Assembly (NCBI GenBank): GCA_905478185.1
Contig: CAJQHO010000039.1
Location: 1 to 56,294, forward strand
From: an uncultured Flavobacteriales bacterium
Lineage (GTDB): Bacteria > Bacteroidota > Bacteroidia > Flavobacteriales > BACL11
Direction of reading: 5' to 3'
Length of the DNA: 56,294 bases
Shown: positions 26,601 through 35,442 of the stretch, piece by piece
How the letters are laid out: every line of letters begins with the position of its first letter
How positions within the stretch are numbered: the first letter of the stretch is position 1
Program-made: the position numbers and the translations under genes
The notes under the pieces: model-generated
Told to the model about the DNA's origin: nothing
Databases searched by the model: none
What the model saw: only the letters and a program-made list of their open reading frames with translations

Positions 26601-27782
26601 TAAAACGCTATTCACTTCATTAATATTTCTGACTCCTGAATAAGTAGAGCTTAATGCGTTAAATAAATTATTGGCTTCAATATTATCAGGAAAACTACCG
26701 CCACTTGAAGTTGAAAAGCCATTATAAATATTTGAACCCGTTTCCCCTAAATCCAAAAAGGCAACAATGTTTCTTGTATCATTAGTTGTTCCTGTTTTAT
26801 TGGTTACCCAAATTTCAACTTTTGTAATATTTACGCCTGAATTTATAAAAGGTAAATTCTCAAGGGCTTTGTCATAATTATCCTTAAAGTAATGTGCTAA
26901 AAAATAATGTTTGTTTGCTTCATATTGGTCGGCATAAACATCAAACTCTGAAGTTTGAGCACCTCCACTAACTTCAATTTCTGATTTAGTGCTTTTTTGC
27001 TGAGATAAGATTCCTGTTAAAGTCAACCTTCCAAATTGCATTTGAGTTTTAAAACCAAACAATGATTGACTACCAGTAATTAGAGTCCCATTTAAGGGTA
27101 AACTCACATTGCCAATTTCAATTTTCTTTATAATTTCATCCTCATGCCCAGTGTATTCTACTTTCATTTGATTTTCAAAATCAAAAGTAGTTTCAGTATT
27201 AAAATTTGCAGTAACTTTTAATTTATCGCCAATTTTTCCAATTACATTCATCTGAATTTTCTCTTGAAAATCAAAAGAAGTCGTTTTCCTTTGCTCTTCA
27301 GGAAGTGATGGATTATCAATTCTATTAATTTTTAAACCAAAAATAAGTTCGGCTGAACCCTGAGGACGAATATCCACAGCATTTCCTCCAAAAACTCTAT
27401 CAAAAGCCTTTCCTGGAATAAATAACTTTGGCAGCCCTAAGGCAGATGTTTGATTCCCTCCTCTTTCTTTTGATCGCAAATTCCAATAATCTTTTACTGA
27501 TTTTTGCTGAGCATAATCTTGATATTCTGAAAAGCTCATTATTTTAGGATTTCCAAAATCCAAACCGCCTATTTTTTCCTGAACAATATATTTATTTGTT
27601 TCAAGATTAAAAATAACTGTTGCATTAAAGTTAGGTGGAGTATTCATAAACAAACCGCCAGATTGCGCTCCTGAAAATGGATATGATAAAGTTGTATCAG
27701 CAACAGATTGTGCCGATAAGTTTACGCTAAAAAATAGCGTAAAAACTAAAAATGATATTTTATAAATTATTGCTTTTCTCAA
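20658..27782 (-). CDS. sprA: SprA/Sov, T9SS outer-membrane translocon
   Basis: 2374 residues, in the usual 2300-2500 range. A signal peptide (1-25, ending LSAQ) precedes a giant beta-barrel protein. Family-typical stretches are visible: LSYPF near the mature start, IDDFESSRTSIDIKNMGAWKLASIPE (near 800-825), and KERGPYNYTINGIGADG (near 920). SprA forms the 36-strand pore through which T9SS substrates with C-terminal sorting domains cross the outer membrane, so it is the exit for the cargo proteins in this window. It follows ruvA by 13 bp in the maeB-ruvA-sprA order seen in flavobacteria. Confidence 0.96.
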   Translation of the reverse strand: MRKAIIYKISFLVFTLFFSVNLSAQSVADTTLSYPFSGAQSGGLFMNTPPNFNATVIFNLETNKYIVQEKIGGLDFGNPKIMSFSEYQDYAQQKSVKDYWNLRSKERGGNQTSALGLPKLFIPGKAFDRVFGGNAVDIRPQGSAELIFGLKINRIDNPSLPEEQRKTTSFDFQEKIQMNVIGKIGDKLKVTANFNTETTFDFENQMKVEYTGHEDEIIKKIEIGNVSLPLNGTLITGSQSLFGFKTQMQFGRLTLTGILSQQKSTKSEIEVSGGAQTSEFDVYADQYEANKHYFLAHYFKDNYDKALENLPFINSGVNITKVEIWVTNKTGTTNDTRNIVAFLDLGETGSNIYNGFSTSSGGSFPDNIEANNLFNALSSTYSGVRNINEVNSVLGSTQLTNGEDYEKLERSRKLSESEFTINSQLGYISLNSALNNDEVLAVAFQYTVGSKTYQVGELSSTGPTAPDALIVKLLKGTNFSPSLPNWHLMMKNIYALGAYQMSRDGFVLDVVYENTEESGAITNYLSVTTEEGVHGKPLIKLLNLDRLNQQSDVQSDGLFDFVEGITARSSNGRVIFPVREPFGSYLKDQFSNPTLGEKYTYQALYDSTLTVAQQYPEKNKYRLKGTYQSSSGAEIRLNAMNVPEGSVTVTAGSQKLVENQDYTVDYMLGRVTIINEGILNSGVPIKISLENNSMFGIQNKTLIGIHADYEINKDFMLGATMLRLTERPYTQKINTGEEPISNTIWGLDANYQTEAPWLTKVVDWLPLIETKAKSRLIATAEFAYLIPGHHKAVGDEGVSYIDDFESSRTSIDIKNMGAWKLASIPEKQLELFENSNLSDSLIIGFNRAKLAWYTIDPLFFRNTSITPPNVNKTITLPNGNTIGQQSYHYSREVLETEVFPNKDPNMGSQITNLSLLDIAYYPKERGPYNYTINGIGADGKLINPTESWGGMMRTLTTTDFQASNIEFIEFWMMDPFNSDDGDISHSGGDMYLHLGNISEDVLKDGYKSFENGLPTSATVEDVDTTVWGRVPTNFSIVEAFDNDPTSRLFQDVGFDGLKNSDEKLFFSETYIQKIGDVYGTTSTVYGNATNDPSADDFHYFRGSDYDSKSTLILDRYKNFNNPDGNSKTTENSPESYPTAATSQPNTEDLNRDHTLSETESYYQYKVRLDPDEMIVGSNYISDILETSVKTENGDTRSINWYQFRVPIYQPDDVIGGIRDFKSIRFMRLALTNFNDPIVCRFATFDLVRGEWRRYNFDLSEAGEYIPNDEDGTTTFDVSAVNIEENGNREPINYVLPPGIEQEVDNTTTTFRQQNEQSLVLKVCDLQDGDSRAAYKTTDIDVRTYKRIKMFVHAEGEEDNLKDGDLSCFIRLGTDFISNYYEYEISLNPTAHDVTSPAAIWPTQNEIDIAFEILKEAKQDRNSNSSDVSSPYIKYISGGKVTVVGNPNLAHVKTIMIGIRNPKKKSMEDADDGLSKCGQIWVNELRLVGFDEYGGWAANSRFTARLADFGNVTLSGNMSTIGFGSIEKKVNERQKYNAYQYDFSSTFNLGKFFPDDFGIKVPMYIGRSEAIKNPQYNPLDPDILLTKSLSALDSKAEKDDLKEIVQDYVQRKSINFTNIRKTKVQKKGAKAEKAKIYDVENFTVSYSKNETLIRNINTEYNRTTNYRGALTYNFNTQPKNIKPFSKIKFPKSAYFRLIKDFNFNTMPKSFSFRTDIDRNYNETKLRNLSNSNMIIYPTYNKYFTWNRSYELKYDLMRTLKLDFAVNQQANIDEPAGKLDKSDPFYRDKMDTIWSNVWDFGRMKTYNQTFGMNYQVPLNKIPILNFISLNTRYNGGYNWTAAPLAVKHLGNTIQNSNSVQYNGQVNLTTLYNKVPYFKKLNQGSGRGRRGRNTVRNKKEQEENDGEVKKKFEILKHMTRFALGVKNISVNYSENKGVLLPGYLKKPQLLGQDWSHISPGLPFAFGSQKDIRGHAGSQGWITKSSDLNTLYKRNSTQNLTLRSTVEPIKQFRIELTANKTTSNDHTEYFRWDDDINNFNSFSPNESGRYSISFISSWTAFRKDNDDYESKTFNNFRNYRTIIANQLAEQNPNFNGYIDPVTGYPVEYDNNDTILTGGYGATSQEVMIPAFLAAYRGKDPSNSKLTEFPAIPLPNWRITYDGLIKIPFIKKRFKQFSLGHSYRSTYSVGSYQTNLDYGKGDEVNYNNMSYHVSREISQVTINEQFSPLFKVDMTWKSSLLTKVEFKRSRVLALSLANNQLTETGSQEYIFAVGYRIKDVEFKMFSGGKGKKVSSDLDLKLDFNIMNNKTIIRKVIEDVEQITMGQQVFKIKFSADYVVNQRLNIKAFYDRVITNPFISTTFPSSITNVGFSLRFTLAG

Positions 27783-27795
27783 TTTCTACAAATAG

Positions 27796-28380
27796 TTACA
27801 TCTGACTTAATGCAGTTTTAACTAATTCCTCAACACTAGCAATTTCTGGGTTTGATTGGAGCACTTTCTCTATTTTACTTTCAGCACCTTTTTTAGCAAA
27901 TCCTAACGCTAGTAGTGCAGATAACGCTTCTTCTTTAATAGTATTGTCTATTTTATCAAACAATAAATCAGAGGTAGGCATGCCTTTTGCAACCTTATCT
28001 TTCAAATCAATAATTATTCTTTGTGCTGTTTTAGCACCAATACCTTTTACACTTTGCACCATTTTTACATCAGCAGTAGTAATATGATGAACAATTTCTT
28101 CAGGAGAAAAAGTAGATAAAATAACTTGTGCAGTACTAGGCCCTACTCCAGAAACTGAAATTAAATTCCTGAATAAATGGCGTTCACTTTCCTCAAAAAA
28201 ACCGAATAAAGTATGAGAATCTTCTTTTACTGAGAGATGAGTAAATAATTTGCATAATTCACCATCAATTGCTGAAAAAGTCTGTAATGAAATCTTTATT
28301 TTATAACCAATTCCATTTACATCAACTACAACATAAGTTGGAGTTTTTTCGATAAGTTTTCCGTGTATGTGTGTTATCAT
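27796..28380 (-). CDS. ruvA: Holliday junction DNA helicase subunit RuvA
   Basis: 194 residues. OB-fold N-terminal domain ([28 protein letters not shown]), paired helix-hairpin-helix motifs (LISVSGVGPSTAQVIL and VQSVKGIGAKTAQRIIIDLKDK) and a C-terminal RuvB-contacting helix domain. RuvA tetramers hold Holliday junctions for RuvB, which is encoded separately at 38698-39717. It overlaps the end of maeB by 4 bp, so it is translationally coupled. Confidence 0.95.
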   Translation of the reverse strand: MITHIHGKLIEKTPTYVVVDVNGIGYKIKISLQTFSAIDGELCKLFTHLSVKEDSHTLFGFFEESERHLFRNLISVSGVGPSTAQVILSTFSPEEIVHHITTADVKMVQSVKGIGAKTAQRIIIDLKDKVAKGMPTSDLLFDKIDNTIKEEALSALLALGFAKKGAESKIEKVLQSNPEIASVEELVKTALSQM

Positions 28381-30647
28381 CTTTTTATTTGAGCATCAAC
28401 AACCGATAAGGTTACCATATTAATAATTTCACGAACTGTGCATCCTAATTGTAGAATATGAACTGGCTTTTTCATGCCAACCAAAACAGGGCCAATAGAA
28501 TCTACCTCAGCAATTTCTTGTATTAATTTATAAGCCATATTTCCGGAACTTAAGTTTGGAAAAATAAGTGTGTTTGCACTTTCTTCTGCTAGAGGAGAGA
28601 ACGGGAATATTCTTTGCATTTTTTCAGCATCAAGAGCAAAATCTCCTTGTATTTCTCCATCAACTACTAAATTAGGATTTTCTTCTTTTAATATTGCGGC
28701 AGCTTTTGCCATTTTTTCAGAATCTTTTGTTCTAGTTGAACCAAAATTAGAATAAGAAAGTAGGGCAATTCTTGGTTTAATTCTAAATTGTTTTACCTTT
28801 TTGGCAATCAAAATACTCATGTCTGCAATTTCTTCTGCTGTTGGGTCTAAGTTTATTGTAGTATCAGCTAAAAATAAAGTTCCTTTTTTAGTACGCATAA
28901 TATACATCCCTACTACATTATTTACTCCTTCTTCTTTTCCAATTACTTCCAATGCAGGCTTAACTGTAGCTCTGTAATTTCTAGTAATTCCTGAAATTAA
29001 GGCATCAGCATCACCCATTTCTACCATCATTGAACCATAATAATTTCTCTCACGCATCAATTTTCTGGCCTCAAATTGTGTAATTCCTTTTCTCTTTCTC
29101 TTCTGCCAGAAAATATCACCATATTCATGCCTTTTATCTTCTTGTTTTATTTCTTTAGGATCAATAATACATACATCATCCATTTCAAGAGCAAATTCTT
29201 CAATCAAGTCTAAAATTTTCTGTCTTCTTCCAAGTAAAATTGGCTCAGCAATTTCATCTTCTTTTACTTGTTGAGCTGCTTTTAGGATTTTATAATGTTC
29301 TGCCTCTGCAAATACTACTTTCTTTGGGTTCCTTTTTGCTCTTGCAGTAAGTGTTCTTATTAACTCATTATCTAAACCTAATCGCTTTTTCAAGCTTTCT
29401 CTATATTTATTCCAATCTGAAATTTCTTCTTTTGCTACTCCAGTTCGCACTGCTGACATTGCAACAGCTGGAGCAACAGCAGTTATCAATCTTGGGTCTA
29501 ATGGTTTTGGAATAATATATTCAGGCCCAAAAGCCAAAGTATTATCTTCATAAGCTAAACTCACTTCATCAAGTACAGTTTCTTTAGCTAAATTAGCAAT
29601 TGCCTTTACAGCAGCTAACTTCATGTTTTCATTAATCTCTGTAGCCCTTACATCCATTGCGCCTCTAAAAATATAAGGAAATCCTAGTACATTATTAACC
29701 TGATTAGGATGATCAGAACGACCAGTTGCCATAATAATATCATCACGACTATTCATTGCATCTTTATATGAAATTTCAGGATAAGGATTAGCAAGTGCAA
29801 AAACAATTGGGTGTTTCGCCATAGATTGCACCATCTCAGTAGAAACAATATTTGCTACTGATAACCCTAAGAATACATCAGCATTTTTCATTGCATCTTC
29901 TAAAGTTTCGCACCTTCTGTTTGTTGCAAAGAATTCTTTATTCCCTTCAAGCCCTTCTCTATTATTTCTGATAACACCTTTACTATCCAGCATTACTAAA
30001 TTTTCTTTCTTTACTCCAAGAGCTAAGTACAATTTAGAACAGGATATAGCTGCTGCACCCGCACCATTTACTACAACTTTAATTTTTGAAATGTCTTTTT
30101 TCGCAATTTCCAAAGCATTTAATAATGCTGCTGATGAAATAATTGCTGTCCCATGCTGATCATCATGCATTATAGGAATATCCAATTCTGCTTTTAATCT
30201 TTCTTCAATCTCAAAACATTCTGGTGCTTTGATATCTTCCAAGTTAATACCTCCAAATGTTGGCGATATTGCTTTTACAGTTTCTACAAATTTATCCACA
30301 TCAGTTGCATCAACTTCAATATCAAAAACATCAATATCAGCAAATATTTTAAAAAGCAAACCCTTTCCTTCCATTACAGGTTTAGAGGCCTCTGGACCAA
30401 TATTTCCTAACCCTAAAACTGCAGTACCATTAGAAATTACTGCAACCAAATTTCCTTTTGCAGTATATTTATATACATCATCTTTCTTTTTATCAATTTG
30501 TATGCATGGCTCAGCAACTCCTGGGGAGTATGCTAATGACAGCTCTCTTTGTGAACTGTGTTTTTTTGTCGGAATTACTTCAATTTTGCCTGGCCTCCCC
30601 TCAGCATGATAAGCTAATGCTTCCTTTTTACTCACTTTCTTTGCCAT
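28377..30647 (-). CDS. maeB: NADP-dependent malic enzyme with C-terminal phosphotransacetylase-like domain
   Basis: 756 residues, the typical two-domain MaeB. The malic enzyme part (about 1-430) includes [15 protein letters not shown]-like text ([15 protein letters not shown] here) and the metal site [19 protein letters not shown], then a Rossmann segment [16 protein letters not shown]. The remainder (about 430-756) resembles phosphate acetyltransferase and is thought to be regulatory (acetyl-CoA binding). It decarboxylates malate to pyruvate, giving NADPH. It is first in the maeB-ruvA-sprA unit, with its own -7 element. Confidence 0.95.
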   Translation of the reverse strand: MAKKVSKKEALAYHAEGRPGKIEVIPTKKHSSQRELSLAYSPGVAEPCIQIDKKKDDVYKYTAKGNLVAVISNGTAVLGLGNIGPEASKPVMEGKGLLFKIFADIDVFDIEVDATDVDKFVETVKAISPTFGGINLEDIKAPECFEIEERLKAELDIPIMHDDQHGTAIISSAALLNALEIAKKDISKIKVVVNGAGAAAISCSKLYLALGVKKENLVMLDSKGVIRNNREGLEGNKEFFATNRRCETLEDAMKNADVFLGLSVANIVSTEMVQSMAKHPIVFALANPYPEISYKDAMNSRDDIIMATGRSDHPNQVNNVLGFPYIFRGAMDVRATEINENMKLAAVKAIANLAKETVLDEVSLAYEDNTLAFGPEYIIPKPLDPRLITAVAPAVAMSAVRTGVAKEEISDWNKYRESLKKRLGLDNELIRTLTARAKRNPKKVVFAEAEHYKILKAAQQVKEDEIAEPILLGRRQKILDLIEEFALEMDDVCIIDPKEIKQEDKRHEYGDIFWQKRKRKGITQFEARKLMRERNYYGSMMVEMGDADALISGITRNYRATVKPALEVIGKEEGVNNVVGMYIMRTKKGTLFLADTTINLDPTAEEIADMSILIAKKVKQFRIKPRIALLSYSNFGSTRTKDSEKMAKAAAILKEENPNLVVDGEIQGDFALDAEKMQRIFPFSPLAEESANTLIFPNLSSGNMAYKLIQEIAEVDSIGPVLVGMKKPVHILQLGCTVREIINMVTLSVVDAQIKR

Positions 30648-30670
30648 AAATAATTTCTGTTATAAGTAGG

Positions 30671-30678
30671 CAAACTTA
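30671..30678 (-). promoter_or_regulatory. Promoter -7 element of maeB-ruvA-sprA
   Basis: TAAGTTTG on the minus strand, with a predicted leader of about 20 nt before the maeB ATG. No clear -33 is visible. Confidence 0.5.
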
Positions 30679-30712
30679 AGCAATTGAAACTATTTTGAAC
30701 GTATAAAAAAAG

Positions 30713-30737
30713 AAAAGCCTACAAAATTGCAGGCTTT
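30713..30737 (-). terminator. Intrinsic terminator of the T9SS cargo gene at 30761-31492
   Basis: AAAGCCT and AGGCTTT arms with a short imperfect inner stem. On the minus strand the hairpin is followed by TTTTCTTTTTTTAT. Confidence 0.75.
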
Positions 30738-30760
30738 AAAAATTTAAGTGAGATTAAAGT

Positions 30761-31492
30761 TTACTTAACTATTAGCTTTTTAATAGCAACAACTTCATTA
30801 TTTGATATAAGATTTCCAAAGTAAACTCCTTTAGTCAAATCAGAAATATTAATACTTTTTATTCCTTTTTCAGTAAAGTAAATACTCTTAACTTTGTTTC
30901 CAAGAATATCCATAATTACCATCTCAGAATTATTATTAAGATAATAATTCACATTCGTAAATTCTTTTGCAGGATTCGGATAAAAATTGCTCATATTTAA
31001 ATCAAGTATTTTATGAGACGTTATTCCTATTACAACATCATTATTATAAGTAATCGTAATACAAGATCTGTCACCTGGATCTCCATCAGGATAAAAACAA
31101 TACTCTACAACTCCATAACCATCATTACAATATGCATCAAAAACACCATCAAATTCTATATCATCTGCTTGTCCAGATTGTATATTTGTTGTTGCAGTTG
31201 ATACGATAGTTGAGCTTCCATAACAAGTCCCCCCCCAACAGAAGTGATCGTCCGTCCCAGGAGCTGATATAAGTACATTTTTTTCACACAAAACATCATG
31301 ATCCTTATTTGAAACATTTTTTATAGTTAAACTTGCATGCGTAGGTAAGCATGGGTCTAAACTGTCTACTGGACCATTAAGAACAGTTGCGAAATTTAGA
31401 TTTACTAACGCATCACCAGTAACAGTTAAGCTTTGCCCATTCAGATATAATCCCTGAATAATTATCAAAATTAATAATCCTAGTCTCTTCAT
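30761..31492 (-). CDS. Secreted protein with T9SS type A sorting domain
   Basis: 243 residues. Signal peptide 1-19 (ending LNGQ). The middle (about 20-160) is Cys-rich and Asp-rich with no family I recognise (CWGGTCYGSSTIVS, CNDGYGVVEYCFYPDGDPGD); it looks like a small extracellular beta-domain with two or three disulfides. The C-terminal ~75 residues are a T9SS type A sorting domain (NFYPNPAKEF ... VIMDILGNKV ... LTKGVYFGNL ... KKLIVK). It is predicted to leave through SprA and be anchored or released at the surface. It is a monocistronic unit with its own promoter and terminator. Confidence 0.85.
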   Translation of the reverse strand: MKRLGLLILIIIQGLYLNGQSLTVTGDALVNLNFATVLNGPVDSLDPCLPTHASLTIKNVSNKDHDVLCEKNVLISAPGTDDHFCWGGTCYGSSTIVSTATTNIQSGQADDIEFDGVFDAYCNDGYGVVEYCFYPDGDPGDRSCITITYNNDVVIGITSHKILDLNMSNFYPNPAKEFTNVNYYLNNNSEMVIMDILGNKVKSIYFTEKGIKSINISDLTKGVYFGNLISNNEVVAIKKLIVK

Positions 31493-31506
31493 AATAATTG
31501 TTTTTG

Positions 31507-31514
31507 CAAATATA
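31507..31514 (-). promoter_or_regulatory. Promoter -7 element of the T9SS cargo gene
   Basis: TATATTTG then C on the minus strand, 14 bp before the ATG at 31492; matches TAnnTTTG exactly. Confidence 0.55.
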
Positions 31515-31623
31515 TAAAAAATTTATCTAGAAATCTTAAAACTGATTTATTTGAATGCATAAGATAAAAAGTATAAATTATGCAAACAAATAATAAAACA
31601 TTAATTAAAAGCAATAATTTTAC

Positions 31624-31631
31624 TATATTTG
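31624..31631 (+). promoter_or_regulatory. Promoter -7 element of the secreted thioredoxin-fold gene
   Basis: TATATTTG then C, 26 bp before the ATG at 31658; matches TAnnTTTG exactly. Confidence 0.55.
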
Positions 31632-31657
31632 CTGACTAATTAATACAAAAATAAAAA

Positions 31658-33112
31658 ATGAAAAAAAAATTACTAATTGCTATTGTTGCTTTATTCACAT
31701 TCAACAATGCTCAGGCACAACTTCCTAATGGATCAATCGCGCCTGATTTTACCTTAACTGATCTTGATTCAGTTACTCACAACTTATATAGCTACCTTGA
31801 TAATGGTTATACTGTATTTCTTGATTTCTCTGCTGTATGGTGCGGACCATGTTGGGGCTACCATACATCAGGTGCTTTGGAGGATTTATACATGAATCAT
31901 GGTCCTGCTGGAATGCCAAATGTAATCCCAAATACAACTGATGATGTAATGGTGTTTTTCATTGAAGGTGACGGAGGAACTTTATCAGAACTACAAGGAG
32001 GAGGGAATTCTCAAGGCGATTGGATAACTGGTACTCCTTATCCAATATTACCTACATATTCTGGATCAAATCCTGCACAAGTTACTCAAGATTATCAGAT
32101 TGGTTACTGGCCTACGGTATACATGATCTGTCCTGATAGAATTGTTACTGAAGCAGGACAAAGTTCTAGCCCATACAGTTTAGTTAATTGCCCTCCTCCT
32201 GCATCTTCAGATAATGATGCAAGAACATTTGATTATGCTGGTGAAACTCTAACTTGTGAAGGAGACTTAATTCCAGAAATTATGATTCAAAATTATGGCT
32301 TAGCTAATCTTACTTCATTGAATATTGAAGTTTCAGTTAATGGAAACATAATGTCTACTACGCCATGGACGGGGAACCTAGCAACTTACGCTACAGACAA
32401 CATTACACTTCCTGCATTAACTGCATTAGCTAGTAATGATGCTGTAACCATTAATACATCTTATCCTAATGGCGTGATGGATGCAGACCCATCAAATAAT
32501 GTAGCAGCTTCATTTAATGTTCAAACTGCAACACAGAATACACATACTGATGTAACAGTACAGATTGTAACTGATGCTTATGGATCTGAAACAACATGGG
32601 ATATTACTGATGCAAATGGTGCTGTTGTTTTATCAGGAGGACCTTATTCTAATTTAAGTGCGGCAGGAACAACTACTGAAACTCCTGTCTCTGGAACTTT
32701 AAATGCTCAAACTTGTCATACTTTTACTATTTATGATTCTTATGGTGATGGTATTGATGCTGGATATGGCGCTGGTTCATTTAATGTAACTGATGGAAAC
32801 GGTACAATTCTAGCTTCAGGAGGTCAATTTACAGATGTAGATGGTGATGCTTTCAAAACTGGAGACGCAACAACTGTTGGCGTAAATGACTTTACATCAA
32901 ACTTATCAGTTTACCCTAACCCTGTAAAAGATGTATTAACTATTGAAGGAAATTACACTTCAGTTGACATCATTGATGTTTCTGGAAAATTAGTTTTATC
33001 ATCTGAGTCAACTAAAAATATTAATGTTAAGTCATTAGCTGATGGTGTTTATATGCTAAACATTAAAACAGAAAATGGTATTGCTGTAAAGAAAATTACA
33101 ATTACAAAGTAG
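31658..33112 (+). CDS. Secreted thioredoxin-fold protein with T9SS type A sorting domain
   Basis: 484 residues. Signal peptide 1-20 (ending AQA). A peroxiredoxin/TlpA-like thioredoxin domain follows (about 25-180) with the active site WCGPC (61-65). Next come a CARDB-like beta domain (about 195-290), a module with TIYDSYGDGIDAGYGAGSF (near 355-375) of a type common in Bacteroidetes surface proteins, and a T9SS type A sorting domain (about 410-484, from VYPNPVKDV to KKITITK). It should act outside the outer membrane. A redox-active CxxC on the cell surface is unusual. It has its own promoter and terminator, upstream of the tlpA-barrel operon. Confidence 0.87.
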   Translation: MKKKLLIAIVALFTFNNAQAQLPNGSIAPDFTLTDLDSVTHNLYSYLDNGYTVFLDFSAVWCGPCWGYHTSGALEDLYMNHGPAGMPNVIPNTTDDVMVFFIEGDGGTLSELQGGGNSQGDWITGTPYPILPTYSGSNPAQVTQDYQIGYWPTVYMICPDRIVTEAGQSSSPYSLVNCPPPASSDNDARTFDYAGETLTCEGDLIPEIMIQNYGLANLTSLNIEVSVNGNIMSTTPWTGNLATYATDNITLPALTALASNDAVTINTSYPNGVMDADPSNNVAASFNVQTATQNTHTDVTVQIVTDAYGSETTWDITDANGAVVLSGGPYSNLSAAGTTTETPVSGTLNAQTCHTFTIYDSYGDGIDAGYGAGSFNVTDGNGTILASGGQFTDVDGDAFKTGDATTVGVNDFTSNLSVYPNPVKDVLTIEGNYTSVDIIDVSGKLVLSSESTKNINVKSLADGVYMLNIKTENGIAVKKITITK

Positions 33113-33133
33113 TTAGCTCTTAATTTATAATCT

Positions 33134-33166
33134 AAACCCTGAATGTTTCTCATTCAGGGTTTTTTA
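33134..33166 (+). terminator. Intrinsic terminator after the secreted thioredoxin-fold gene
   Basis: AAACCCTGAATG, loop TTTCT, CATTCAGGGTTT, then a T run. A 12-bp perfect stem. Confidence 0.9.
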
Positions 33167-33218
33167 TTTCATTAAAATTCTTACCTATTTCAATTAAGGA
33201 ATTTTTATAAAATAACCA

Positions 33219-33226
33219 TATATTTG
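33219..33226 (+). promoter_or_regulatory. Promoter -7 element of the tlpA-omp28-ubiX operon
   Basis: TATATTTG, 20 bp before the ATG at 33247. It rules out an in-frame GTG at 33226, which would lie within the promoter. Confidence 0.6.
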
Positions 33227-33246
33227 TGCAATTAAAAAAATCAAAA

Positions 33247-33744
33247 ATGAACAAAAAAACACTATTTAGCTTTTTAGCTATTGCACTATTTACAACTTTT
33301 AGCTTTGCTCAAAACAGAGCATTACCTAACAAAGATGTAAAGACTTTAGATGGAAGTAATTTCAATATTACAAATTTAGAAAATAATGGAAACCCAATTG
33401 TAATTTCATTTTGGGCTACATGGTGTAAGCCCTGTAAAAAAGAATTAAATAATATAGCTGAAGTATATGAGGATTGGCAAGATGAAACAGGAGTTGAACT
33501 TGTAGCAATTTCTATTGATGACACAAGATCAATGATGAGAGTAGCTCCTTATGTGAATGCATCTGATTGGGATTATGAAGTTTATTTAGACGCTAATAGT
33601 GAACTTAAAAGAGCTATGGGAGTGCAAACTGTTCCTCACACATTTTTACTTAACGGAAAAAATGAAATTGTTTGGCAGCATAAAGGTTATGTTGATGGGG
33701 ATGAAGATGAACTTTTAGAACAAATCAAAAAAATTGCAAAATAA
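33247..33744 (+). CDS. TlpA-like periplasmic thioredoxin
   Basis: 165 residues. Signal peptide 1-21 (ending SFAQ), then a single thioredoxin domain with the active site WCKPC (Cys60, Cys63) and the cis-Pro segment VQTVPHTFLL. Such proteins reduce or shuffle disulfides outside the cytoplasm, often for cytochrome c or envelope proteins. The start at 33247 is chosen because the promoter -7 element ends at 33226. It is the first gene of a run with gaps of 3, 3, 12, 1 and -1 bp through to ubiX. Confidence 0.9.
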   Translation: MNKKTLFSFLAIALFTTFSFAQNRALPNKDVKTLDGSNFNITNLENNGNPIVISFWATWCKPCKKELNNIAEVYEDWQDETGVELVAISIDDTRSMMRVAPYVNASDWDYEVYLDANSELKRAMGVQTVPHTFLLNGKNEIVWQHKGYVDGDEDELLEQIKKIAK

Positions 33745-33747
33745 TTT

Positions 33748-35439
33748 ATGAAGAAAATTGTATCTCTTTTGATGGTTTTTGGAGTTTCTTTTTTAGGATT
33801 CTCTCAGGAAGTAAATACCGGAGAAATCCATGGAAACTTTGACCTTAATTTACAAACCTACCAAGAAGATGAACTAATTGGCGCAACTGCAGCTGATGAG
33901 GTAATATTAAATAACGCCTATTTAAATCTTAACTATACTAAAGGGAATTTTGCGACTGGATTACGTTATGAAAGTTACTTAAACGCTTTAGCTGATTACG
34001 ACCCTGAATTTAAAGGAAACGGAATTCCGTATAGATATGCAACTTACAGCATTGATGGCTTAGAAGTTACAGTAGGAAATTATTATGAACAATTAGGGAG
34101 CGGATTAATCTTTAGAAGTTATGAGGAAAAAGGGCTAGGAATTGACAATGCAATGGATGGGGTTAGATTAAAATATAGACCATTGAAAGGGATCTATTTA
34201 AAAAGCTTTATTGGGAAAAGCAGAACTCATTTCGCTTATTCTGATGCAATCTTTAGAGGGGCTGATGGGGAAATTAATATCAATGAATTATTATCTTCTG
34301 AAAGCAAAATAAAAACAATTTTAGGTGGTAGTTTTATAAGTAGATATCAAGAAAGAAGTAATCTTATTTTTAAAATCCCTCAGAATGTTAGTGCGTATGC
34401 TGGTAGATTGAATTTAATGTATGGCGGCTGGAATTATTATGGAGAATATGCATATAAAATTAACGACCCAGCAAATGTACTTTCTGCTAGTAAAATGAAT
34501 TACGCAAGCGGAAATGCTTTTACGCAAAATATTACTTTTTCAAAAAGAGGTTTTGGAGTATCAGCAGAAATTCACCGAACAGATAATATGACATTTAAAT
34601 CTGACAGAGATAAAGACGGCAAGGCATATCTAATTAATTATATCCCGACTCTTAGTAAGCCTCACGCTTACTCACTCTTAGCACTTTACCCTTGCGCCAC
34701 ACAAGCTGACGGAGAATTCGGGATGCAATTTGATGTCTTTTATAAAATGAAAAAGGGAACACTGTTAGGCGGTAAATACGGAACAAAACTAGCTCTTAAT
34801 TACTCCAGGATTAATGGATTAAATGGAGGAAACTCGTTCTTAAATGATAACTCTGAACACACTCCAATGTTAATTAGCATAAAAAATGAAGAATTATATT
34901 TCCAAGATATTAATCTTGAAATAAATAAAAAAATAACTAAAAAAATAAAAGCTAATTTTGTAATTGCGAACCAAACTTATAATAAAGACTTTTTAGAAGG
35001 TCATGTTCCAGGAGATTATGGAGTGCTTAACTCAACAATCTTAATTACAGATGTAAGCTATAAAATTAAGAAAGGGCATTCTTTAAGAATAGAATTACAA
35101 ATGCTAAACGCCAAACAGCTAGAGGATTATTCTGCACATGGAGGGGCTTATGAAAATGGACTGGAAGAGCCAGCTGAAGGAGATTGGAGTATGGGGCTTT
35201 TAGAATATACGATTTCACCTCATTGGTTTTTTACAGTTCAAGATATGTACAATTATGGCAATGAGATATCAGAAAAACAATTGCACTATTTAAATTTAAC
35301 TGCTGGTTTTATTAAAGGAGCTAACCGTTTTGAGATTGGTTACGGAAAGAAAAGAGAAGGAATCTTTTGTGTTGGAGGGGTCTGCAAACTCGTACCTTCA
35401 TCAAACGGATTTAATTTAAGTATATCATCAAGTTTTTAA
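33748..35439 (+). CDS. DUF6029-like outer-membrane beta-barrel protein
   Basis: 563 residues. Signal peptide 1-19 (ending GFSQ). The mature protein has alternating beta strands with aromatic ends (for example GEIHGNFDLNLQTYQ, ITFSKRGFGVSAEIHR) and finishes in GFNLSISSSF, a barrel-type C-terminus. I recall this as the DUF6029 family of Bacteroidetes, usually next to a TlpA-like protein and an Omp28-like protein. The function is unknown. A short Cys pair (FCVGGVCKL, near 545-553) lies close to the C-terminus and could be a substrate of the neighbouring thioredoxin. Confidence 0.8.
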   Translation: MKKIVSLLMVFGVSFLGFSQEVNTGEIHGNFDLNLQTYQEDELIGATAADEVILNNAYLNLNYTKGNFATGLRYESYLNALADYDPEFKGNGIPYRYATYSIDGLEVTVGNYYEQLGSGLIFRSYEEKGLGIDNAMDGVRLKYRPLKGIYLKSFIGKSRTHFAYSDAIFRGADGEININELLSSESKIKTILGGSFISRYQERSNLIFKIPQNVSAYAGRLNLMYGGWNYYGEYAYKINDPANVLSASKMNYASGNAFTQNITFSKRGFGVSAEIHRTDNMTFKSDRDKDGKAYLINYIPTLSKPHAYSLLALYPCATQADGEFGMQFDVFYKMKKGTLLGGKYGTKLALNYSRINGLNGGNSFLNDNSEHTPMLISIKNEELYFQDINLEINKKITKKIKANFVIANQTYNKDFLEGHVPGDYGVLNSTILITDVSYKIKKGHSLRIELQMLNAKQLEDYSAHGGAYENGLEEPAEGDWSMGLLEYTISPHWFFTVQDMYNYGNEISEKQLHYLNLTAGFIKGANRFEIGYGKKREGIFCVGGVCKLVPSSNGFNLSISSSF

Positions 35440-35442
35440 AAA

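Noticed and set aside
33226-33246. GTG at 33226 as the start of the TlpA-like protein
   Set aside because: It overlaps the last base of a perfect -7 element and would put charged residues before the signal peptide; the ATG at 33247 fits.
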